From NCBI RefSeq assembly GCF_013404595.1, contig NZ_JABVAX010000009.1, forward strand, positions 1 to 55,000: a DNA stretch of 55,000 bases, written 5' to 3'. Made by a program: the position numbers and the translations under genes. Under the pieces are notes generated by a model. It saw only the letters and a list, made by a program, of their open reading frames with translations, searched no databases and had not been told where the DNA came from. Within the stretch, counting starts at the first letter, position 1; every line of letters starts with the position of its first letter. This DNA comes from Jannaschia marina (GTDB taxonomy: Bacteria > Pseudomonadota > Alphaproteobacteria > Rhodobacterales > Rhodobacteraceae). Positions 49,338 to 55,000 of this stretch are shown here, piece after piece.

Positions 49338-50197
49338 TAGGTGTCGCCCGACACGTAGGTCGCAGCCGCCTCCAGGGCGCGCGCGAGGGCCGCGTCGGTG
49401 CCTGCGCCTCCGGCCTCGGCGGCGATATGGGCGGCCATGAAGGTATCGCCCGCCCCGGTGACGCGGGTGACCATCACACTGCGCGGCTGATGGGCGACGG
49501 TACCGCCCGCGTGCGCGCAGGCGGCGAGGTTCGGCCCGTCGGTGACGAGGGCACGGTGAAGGCCCCGCGCCCGCAGGGCCTCGGCCGCCGTGCGCGCGTC
49601 GGGCTGTGGCGCATGGAGGAGGAGTCCGGCCTCCTCCAGGTTGACGTAAAGGGTCGCCGAGCCGTGATCGAGGAAGGGCAGGAGCCGTTCTGCCTTGCCG
49701 GGCGAGGCCGGGGCGATGCGCAGGTCCGCACCTGCGAACCGCGCGTCGCGGGCGATCCGCGCCAGGAGATCCTGCGTGAGGTTGCCGTCGACCACGATCG
49801 GGCCGTCGAAGCCGAGGTCGTCGAGCGGCCGCAGGATCTTGTCGCCCGCCGCCTCGAGCGAGTGGGCGTCGGCGATCGCCGCGATCAGGCCGTTGCCGCC
49901 CTCGACCGCCATGTAGACGTCCGTCGGCAGGTCATCGGATCGGTAGATCGTGTTCGTGATGAGGCCCAGCCGGTCGAGCGCGGCGATGAGCTCGTCGCCC
50001 TCCGCGTCCCGCCCGACCACCGAGAGGAGCGCGGGGCTGAGCCCGTAGGCCCGCGCCGCCATGGCGATGTTGAGCGCCACGCCGCCCGGGATGCGCGTGA
50101 TGCGGCCGGGCACGTCGGAGCCCTTCTGCATATGCGCGTTCGACCGGCCGATGATGTCCCAGAGGACGGAGCCGATGCAGAGGATATCCGGTGTCAT
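49334..50197 (-). CDS. PfkB family carbohydrate kinase
   Basis: This 287-residue ribokinase-fold kinase phosphorylates a sugar or nucleoside with ATP. The N-terminal 'DILCIGSVLWDIIGRSN' leads to 'PGGVALNIAMAARAYGLSPA', the first PfkB signature. The second signature, 'VTRVTGAGDTFMAAHIAAEA' near residue 235, carries the catalytic Asp in GAGD. It lacks cues that separate ribokinase, fructokinase and pseudouridine kinase types. The VOC gene overlaps its 3' end, which may hint at a shared metabolic task. Confidence 0.9.
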   Translation of the reverse strand: MTPDILCIGSVLWDIIGRSNAHMQKGSDVPGRITRIPGGVALNIAMAARAYGLSPALLSVVGRDAEGDELIAALDRLGLITNTIYRSDDLPTDVYMAVEGGNGLIAAIADAHSLEAAGDKILRPLDDLGFDGPIVVDGNLTQDLLARIARDARFAGADLRIAPASPGKAERLLPFLDHGSATLYVNLEEAGLLLHAPQPDARTAAEALRARGLHRALVTDGPNLAACAHAGGTVAHQPRSVMVTRVTGAGDTFMAAHIAAEAGGAGTDAALARALEAAATYVSGDTY

Positions 50198-50246
50198 CCC
50201 CGCGGTCTGCCCGATCGGGGGAGGCAGGTAAAGACGCGGGAATGGT

Positions 50247-50945
50247 TCAGGACGGGGGCGGTCTCAGGCCCCATTTCGCCTCGTTCGCTTCGATCGCGGC
50301 GATCCGGTCGGCGGCCTTCGGATGGCTCATCAGCCATGCCGGCGCGCCCCGGCCGCGCATTCCCGTCAATGCGCCGAGCTTGGTGAAGAGCGCCTTCTGG
50401 GGCTCCGTTCCGATGCCCGCCTTGACGAGCAGGGCGCTGGCGTAGGCATCGGCCTCGTATTCGTCACGCCGGGACAGGCGCGCCGCGACGAGTGATGTCA
50501 GGGCGTTGACCACGAGCGGTCCGATCCCCGGCAGGATCCGCCCAAGAATCCCCGCCAGCACGACCCGGATCGCGTTCTGCCCGCTGAAGTCGATGAGCCG
50601 GCGGCGGGAATGGCCGAGCGCGACGTGGCCGAGCTCATGGGCGACGACGCTGGCGAGTTCCGGGGCCGTCACCTCACCGGCGTCGTATTTGTTCAGAAAC
50701 CCGCGTGTCAGGAAGATGCGCCCGTCCGGCGCGGCAAGGCCATTGACCGGCTCGACCTCGTGGACGTTCACGATGATGCGGTCCAGCTCCAGCACGTCGG
50801 CCAGCCGCTCCAGCTCCGCTTCGAGGGCGGGATGGTCGAGCGGCGTTGAGGTCGCATCCATCTGCGCCTTCAGCCGCCAGGCCGAGAAGAACCAGACGAC
50901 GAGGCCGTAGAGCACGGCCAGAAGGATGACGGGGGCCTTGATCAT
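50247..50945 (-). CDS. M48 family zinc metalloprotease
   Basis: This 232-residue protein has an N-terminal membrane segment (about 4-22) and the zinc-binding motif HELGH at 103-107 in 'SVVAHELGHVALGHSRRRL', with the third ligand Glu in 'RRDEYEADAYASALL' near 178. This is the HtpX/BepA-like M48 class, which degrades or checks misfolded membrane or envelope proteins. There is a single membrane anchor, fewer than HtpX. It stands alone, 49 bases after the PfkB start region and divergent from nothing. The active site looks intact. Confidence 0.88.
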   Translation of the reverse strand: MIKAPVILLAVLYGLVVWFFSAWRLKAQMDATSTPLDHPALEAELERLADVLELDRIIVNVHEVEPVNGLAAPDGRIFLTRGFLNKYDAGEVTAPELASVVAHELGHVALGHSRRRLIDFSGQNAIRVVLAGILGRILPGIGPLVVNALTSLVAARLSRRDEYEADAYASALLVKAGIGTEPQKALFTKLGALTGMRGRGAPAWLMSHPKAADRIAAIEANEAKWGLRPPPS

Positions 50946-51032
50946 GCACTGGATATGGGAGGTGCGGCGGCGGCCGTCCAGTGCGGCATCCCGGCCTCTT
51001 CCTGCCTCAAATACTCCGTTGCGACGGATCGT

Positions 51033-52217
51033 TCAGCGTGTGAGCATCCGCATCCCCGCACTCAGGCCCTCGAGCGTCATCGGCACCATCCGGTCCTCGA
51101 AGATCTCGCGGATCATGCGCACGGAGTGGGTGTGATCCCAATGCGGGCGGGGCAGGGGGTTGATCCAGAGGTTGGAGGCCCACTTCTCCCGAGCACGCTC
51201 CAGCCAGACCTGGCCCGGCTCCTCGTTCCAGTGCTCGTTCGCGCCGCCGGCATAGGCGATCTCGTAGGGCGACATGGAGGCATCGCCGACGAAGATGCAG
51301 CGGTAGTCGGGGCCGTAGGTGTTGAACACGTCCTGCGTGGGCGTGACGGCGTTCCAGCGGCGGCGGTTGTCCTTCCAGACCCCTTCGTAGAGGCAGTTGT
51401 GGAAGTAGAAATGCTCCAGCGTTCGGAACTCGGAGCGAGCGGCCGAGAAGAGCTCCTCGACGACCTTGATATGCGGGTCCATCGAACCGCCCACGTCGAG
51501 GAAGAGCAGAACCTTCACCGCGTTGCGCCGCTCCGGCCGGGTCTTCACGTCGAGATAGCCCGCCTTGGCGGTCGAGCGGATCGTGTCGTCGAGGTCCAGC
51601 TCCTCGGCCGCGCCGTCGCGGGCCCAGGCGCGCAGACGTTTCAGGGCGACCTTGATGTTGCGCGTCCCGAGCTCGACCGTGTCGTCGAGGTTGCGGAACT
51701 CGCGCTTGTCCCAGACCTTGACCGCGCGCTGATGACGCGACCGGTCCTGCCCGATGCGCACGCCCTCTGGATTGTAGCCGTAGGCCCCGAAGGGCGAGGT
51801 GCCGGCGGTGCCGATCCATTTGGACCCGCCCTGGTGACGGCCCTGCTGTTCCTTCAGGCGCTCCTTCAGGGTCTCCATCAGCTTGTCGAAGCCGCCAAGC
51901 GCCTCGATCTCGGCGCGTTCTTCCGGCGTCAGATGCTTTTCGGCCTGCTTTTCGAGCCAGTCGGCCGGCAGGTCGACGGCGCGGAGGATGTCGGCGGTGG
52001 AGATGTTCTCGAGCCCTTCGAAGCTGGCCGCGAAGGCGCGGTCGAAGCGGTCGATGTGGCGTTCGTCCTTCACGAGTGCGGTGCGCGCGAGATAGTAGAA
52101 CCCCTCGACGTCGTAGGTGACGAGCCCGGCCGTCAGCCCTTCGAGAAACGCCAGATGCTCGCGCAGCGAAACCGGGACACCGGCACCGCGCAGGGTCTCG
52201 AAGAAGCGCAGGAACAT
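51033..52217 (-). CDS. VWA domain protein (CoxE-like)
   Basis: This 394-residue cytoplasmic protein has an N-terminal helical region (about 1-120), a Gly-rich linker and a C-terminal von Willebrand A domain with the MIDAS motif 'FLDVGGSMD' at Asp241 (DxGxS form). It matches the VWA partners of MoxR AAA+ ATPases, which together act as chaperones for metal insertion or complex assembly. A MoxR-like gene lies upstream at 54541-55000, separated by a lipoprotein, an acetyltransferase and a 53-residue protein on the same strand. The client is unknown. Confidence 0.9.
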   Translation of the reverse strand: MFLRFFETLRGAGVPVSLREHLAFLEGLTAGLVTYDVEGFYYLARTALVKDERHIDRFDRAFAASFEGLENISTADILRAVDLPADWLEKQAEKHLTPEERAEIEALGGFDKLMETLKERLKEQQGRHQGGSKWIGTAGTSPFGAYGYNPEGVRIGQDRSRHQRAVKVWDKREFRNLDDTVELGTRNIKVALKRLRAWARDGAAEELDLDDTIRSTAKAGYLDVKTRPERRNAVKVLLFLDVGGSMDPHIKVVEELFSAARSEFRTLEHFYFHNCLYEGVWKDNRRRWNAVTPTQDVFNTYGPDYRCIFVGDASMSPYEIAYAGGANEHWNEEPGQVWLERAREKWASNLWINPLPRPHWDHTHSVRMIREIFEDRMVPMTLEGLSAGMRMLTR

Positions 52218-52379
52218 CTAGAGGCGGGGCACGATGATGATGGCGATCACCCCGAGGATGAAGCCCATAACGGCCCAGACCGCGGCGTATTGGGCGATGT
52301 CGAAGCCGTTGCCCTTGCGGGAGCGGGCGAAGAGGGCTCCGAGGAGGGCCCCCGCGGTGGCAGTGATGATCGGTAGCAT
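52218..52379 (-). CDS. 53-residue membrane protein
   Basis: This small protein has two hydrophobic stretches (about 3-16 'PIITATAGALLGAL' and 33-50 'AVWAVMGFILGVIAIIIV') around a basic loop (RSRKGNGFD). Its stop directly abuts the VWA start codon and it begins 9 bases after the lipoprotein gene, so it is embedded in the operon. It is too short for a family call. Compact placement and good membrane segments support it as a real gene. Confidence 0.65.
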   Translation of the reverse strand: MLPIITATAGALLGALFARSRKGNGFDIAQYAAVWAVMGFILGVIAIIIVPRL

Positions 52380-52388
52380 GGGAAGGAC

Positions 52389-53765
52389 TTACGCCCCGGG
52401 CCGCAGGCTCGCAACCTCCGCCGCCCGCGACGCGAGCGCGCGGTCGCCCCAGGCATAGCGGCCCCAGGCCAGGCCCTCGCGCCGGATGCGCGCGGCCTCG
52501 GCCGACGCGCCCTGCAGGGCGGCGGCTTCGGCGCGCAGGAGGAGGAGCGTGGCGAGAAGCGATGCGTTCTGCGCGCCGTCGGCCGCGGGGATCGCGCGGT
52601 CGAGGATGCCGAGCGCGGCCTCGGCCTGCCCCGAGGAGAGCGCGAAGGCCGCGAGTTGGAGGGCGACCTGCGCGGTCTGGATGCCGTCGCCCGGGCTGCG
52701 TTTGAAGAGCGCCTGCGCTTCGAGGAAGGCGGCGAGGGCGATGTCGGTCTCGGTCGCGATGGCCGCGCGCCCGAGCGCGAGGTGCGAGACCGCGAGCCGC
52801 TCGTCGCGCCAGCCCTGCGCCTGCGCGAGCGTCACGGCGTTCTTGGCGTGGGTCAGGCGGGCGGCGTTGCTGCCGGTCGGCGAGAGCGCGCCCTGCATGG
52901 CCTTCGACCAGGCCGGATGCCCCTCGTCGATGGCCCCGCGATCGGCGGTGCGCCCGCGCGGGTTCACGTTGGCGAGGATCGCGGGCAGCCGCTGGGCGAC
53001 CTGCGCCTGTGACAGGCCGGACGTCAGGCCGGGGTGGTAGGTCGCGCGCAGGATCATCATGTCGTAGGCCGTCAGCACGACATGCATGTTGTCGTCGTTG
53101 AAGACGGAATGCGGCAGGCGATAGAGGTCGTTCAGGGGCCCTAGTGCCTGCGCGACCTCCTCGTGCAGGCAGTCGCGGATCTCCTGCGGGCTGACGTCCA
53201 CCGGCAGGAAGACGGTTGCCCGCGTTCTCGTGCGCAGGGTCGTCCAGTCGGTCGCCGGACCGAAGCGTTTCGACAGGTAGTCGCGCCAGCCCGAGACGCG
53301 GGGAACGACGAAGCAGGCGGCCCCCGGCACGACCCGCTGCAGCGTCGCGCGGGAGAGAGCGGAGATCGTGATCGAACCCATCTCGTCCGGGCCGGCGCGG
53401 GAGATGTCGATCCTCGCTTCCGAGCGCAAGCGGGAAATCAGATCGTTGAGGTCGGGCTGCAGCGTCGGCGGCAGGGCGCTGCCGCTCGCATTCTCGACGG
53501 CCACGGTGATCGGACCCTCGAAGCGGGTGAAGGTGTCGATCTGGCGCCCCGTCTCGAGCTGGAAGGTGAGCGCCATGAAGTCGCGGGCGAGCTGGCCGTT
53601 CGGCTGCACCGGGATCGGGAGCGCGGGCCGCCCGCTGAAGCGGCGCATCTCCGGCAGGGCCTCGGTCACCGAGGCGACGGTGGCGCGGGTAGCCTGCGGG
53701 TCGGTCGTCGTCGGCGCGCAAGCCGTGAGGACCATGAGGGCGAGGGTCGCGAAGGGGCGCAGCAT
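52389..53765 (-). CDS. DUF2927 lipoprotein
   Basis: This 458-residue protein has a lipoprotein signal with lipobox LTAC (Cys16), then a DUF2927 domain (about 45-300: 'LARDFMALTFQLETGRQIDT', 'FEGPITVAVEN', 'SPQEIRDCLHEEVAQALGPL'). The block containing HEE could bind metal like a protease site, but that is not shown. The C-terminal 150 residues are Ala-rich helices resembling TPR repeats. It is anchored in the envelope. It overlaps the GNAT gene by one base (TGATG) and lies within the MoxR/VWA run. Confidence 0.85.
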   Translation of the reverse strand: MLRPFATLALMVLTACAPTTTDPQATRATVASVTEALPEMRRFSGRPALPIPVQPNGQLARDFMALTFQLETGRQIDTFTRFEGPITVAVENASGSALPPTLQPDLNDLISRLRSEARIDISRAGPDEMGSITISALSRATLQRVVPGAACFVVPRVSGWRDYLSKRFGPATDWTTLRTRTRATVFLPVDVSPQEIRDCLHEEVAQALGPLNDLYRLPHSVFNDDNMHVVLTAYDMMILRATYHPGLTSGLSQAQVAQRLPAILANVNPRGRTADRGAIDEGHPAWSKAMQGALSPTGSNAARLTHAKNAVTLAQAQGWRDERLAVSHLALGRAAIATETDIALAAFLEAQALFKRSPGDGIQTAQVALQLAAFALSSGQAEAALGILDRAIPAADGAQNASLLATLLLLRAEAAALQGASAEAARIRREGLAWGRYAWGDRALASRAAEVASLRPGA

Positions 53766-54220
53766 CAGACGGCGCGCTCGTATTTGATGTAGCCCGTCTG
53801 CCGCCCGACACGGTCGTAGAGCATCCGGCCGGCATAGTTCGTCTCCTGGGTCATCCAGTATACGCGCGGGCTGTCCCAGGCATCGGCCTGCTCATAGACC
53901 GCCTCGATCAGGCGACGGGCGACGCCGCGGCCTCGCGCTTCGGGAAGCGTGAAGAGGTCCTGCAGGTAGACGATGCCCTCGGGCCGCCACATGTGCGGAT
54001 GGTGGAAGAAATGCACGAGGCCGACAGGTGTGTCGCCGATCAACGCGAGACGTCCTCCGACATGCGCTGTCGAAGGGTCGGTCAGGGCGGCGAAGGTCGC
54101 CTCGTAGGTCTCTGCCGGAAGGATCGTGCCATAAAACTGCAGATAGCCTTCCCAGAGCGCGGCCCAATCCGCGCGATCGTCATCCGCGATTTCGCGCAGA
54201 TCAACTGTTTCCGAATCCAT
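53765..54220 (-). CDS. GNAT family N-acetyltransferase
   Basis: This 151-residue enzyme uses acetyl-CoA to acetylate an amine. The GNAT fold is visible: 'WAALWEGYLQFYG' in the N-terminal helix, 'VGLVHFFHHP' and 'IVYLQDLFTLPEARGRGVAR' with the pyrophosphate loop ARGRGVARRL near residue 98, and a C-terminal 'YWMTQETNYAGRMLYDRVG'. The substrate is unknown. It is followed by the DUF2927 gene with a one-base overlap. Confidence 0.9.
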   Translation of the reverse strand: MDSETVDLREIADDDRADWAALWEGYLQFYGTILPAETYEATFAALTDPSTAHVGGRLALIGDTPVGLVHFFHHPHMWRPEGIVYLQDLFTLPEARGRGVARRLIEAVYEQADAWDSPRVYWMTQETNYAGRMLYDRVGRQTGYIKYERAV

Positions 54221-54297
54221 TTCTGCCCGCTCGCATCTACGTGCTTTGTGGCAGGTCTAGTGACGCAATGTGGCGGAGTTTGGGCAGCGGGGCGAAA

Positions 54298-54435
54298 TCA
54301 CCCCTGCGGTGCCGGTCGGGAGCCGGGCACGCCGCGGCCCCGTCGCGGTACAGGCACAACGACATCGTCGATGCCGGTCGCCAGGACGGAGAGGCCGACG
54401 AGAAATGCCAGAAACATGAGGCAAATTAGAAGCAT
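54298..54435 (-). CDS. Possible 45-residue single-pass membrane protein
   Basis: The 320-base gap between the MoxR stop and the GNAT gene contains a frame with one strong hydrophobic segment (MLLICLMFLAFLVGLSVLA) and a basic, proline-rich tail. The frame is also open without a stop back to the MoxR TAG, so a longer non-ATG start is possible. No good ribosome binding site is seen. Otherwise nothing is recognised in this gap. Confidence 0.3.
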   Translation of the reverse strand: MLLICLMFLAFLVGLSVLATGIDDVVVPVPRRGRGVPGSRPAPQG

Positions 54436-54540
54436 ATCTGCGGATACCGCGGAGCGCACCGCGGACACAATCGACAGCGCCGCAAATGCGTCTGCCGAGG
54501 GCGGCGCGGGAACCGTTGTCAGCCCGGGGCGTTTGCGGCG

Positions 54541-55000
54541 CTATCGCCCGCCACGCGCCATGAAGGCCAGCCGCTCGAAGAGATGCACATCCTGTTCGTT
54601 CTTCAGCAGCGCGCCGTGGAGCCGGGGCAGGGCGGAGGAAGGGTCGGCCTTGAGATCCTCGGCGGAAAGGTCCTCGGCAAGAAGCAGCTTGAGCCAGTCG
54701 AGCATCTCGGACGTGGAGGGCTTCTTCTTGAGCCCCTGCTGATCGCGGATCGCGAAGAACTGCGTGAGCGCGGTCGTCAGGAGCGCGGGCTTGATACCCG
54801 GATGATGCACCTCGACGATCTTCGACAGTGTCTCGGCGTCGGGGAAGCGGATGTAGTGGAAGAAGCAGCGCCGCAGGAAGGCGTCCGGCAGCTCCTTCTC
54901 GTTGTTGGAGGTGATGATGACGATCGGTCGGTGCCGCGCGCGGATGGTCTCGCCGGTCTCGTAGACGTGGAATTCCATCCGGTCGAGCTCCTGCAGGAGG
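54541..55000 (-). CDS. MoxR-like AAA+ ATPase, C-terminal part (runs off window)
   Basis: The visible 153 residues are the C-terminal part of a MoxR-type ATPase. 'RPIVIITSNNEKELPDAFLR' followed by RCFFHYIRFPD is the sensor-1 and arginine-finger region, and the C-terminal lid follows ('TSEMLDWLKLLLAEDLSAED'). Walker A and B lie beyond the right edge. MoxR ATPases work with VWA proteins such as the one at 51033-52217. The reading frame continues past position 55000, so the gene is cut by the window, not truncated in the genome. Confidence 0.92.
   Translation of the reverse strand, partial: LLQELDRMEFHVYETGETIRARHRPIVIITSNNEKELPDAFLRRCFFHYIRFPDAETLSKIVEVHHPGIKPALLTTALTQFFAIRDQQGLKKKPSTSEMLDWLKLLLAEDLSAEDLKADPSSALPRLHGALLKNEQDVHLFERLAFMARGGR

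Overview
The window looks like chromosome from a Rhodobacteraceae (Roseobacter-group) alphaproteobacterium. The evidence is high GC outside the first ~1.4 kb, the alphaproteobacterial order mraZ-rsmH-ftsL-ftsI-murE-murF-mraY-x-murD, a TAXI-type TRAP transporter, RTX/Hint secreted proteins, hemP, a DUF1127 gene followed by anti-Shine-Dalgarno (CcsR/cuckoo-type) RNA hairpins, and GGAAC-N16-CGTT (EcfG-type) promoters. No species can be assigned from the sequence alone.

Layout. 1-3.2 kb is the edge of a mobilizable island: an AT-richer membrane protein of unknown function, a relaxase and a MobC-like protein. 3.2-8.3 kb is a catabolic block: a beta-hydroxyacid dehydrogenase, a TAXI-TRAP binding protein, a fused TRAP permease and an SDR dehydrogenase. 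8.3-14.2 kb holds small membrane and housekeeping genes (DUF4112, YihY, AI-2E family, hemP, tRNA-Tyr, rlmB, a CoA-binding protein) and a predicted stress sRNA at 13.65 kb. 14.6-18.8 kb is a minus-strand histidine block, hisB-hisH-hisA-hisF-hisE, with two small secreted-protein genes inserted on the opposite strand. 19-24 kb has a large RTX-Hint protein, two identical tRNA-Gly genes and a pilin-like secreted protein. 24-32.4 kb has pyruvate carboxylase, a secreted EF-hand protein, a LysR/aldo-keto reductase pair and a UvrD-type helicase. 32.6-34.5 kb has a second Hint protein and then a DUF1127 gene followed by eight tandem hairpins, each presenting an anti-SD loop. 34.7-48.2 kb has an MFS transporter, an Mrp/ApbC ATPase and the first half of the dcw cluster behind a long, structured leader. 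48.2-55 kb is a minus-strand run with DUF502, VOC, a PfkB kinase, an M48 protease and a MoxR/VWA module with a lipoprotein, which runs off the right edge.

How the parts work together. The dcw genes overlap or nearly touch and supply late peptidoglycan precursors (MurE, MurF, MraY, MurD) plus septal synthesis (FtsL, FtsI). Their upstream region carries MraZ-type repeats, a DnaA-box-like inverted pair and a 13-bp-stem terminator like the UpsM leader known from Rhodobacter sphaeroides. Stress control is a recurring theme: EcfG-type promoter motifs precede an sRNA and an EF-hand protein, and the DUF1127/anti-SD RNA locus belongs to a family known to be stress induced. The points most worth checking are the eight-copy anti-SD RNA array, the EcfG-type sRNA, a GT51 transglycosylase relative between mraY and murD in which both catalytic glutamates are glutamine, and the Flp-pilin-like N-terminus joined to a large beta-rich domain.
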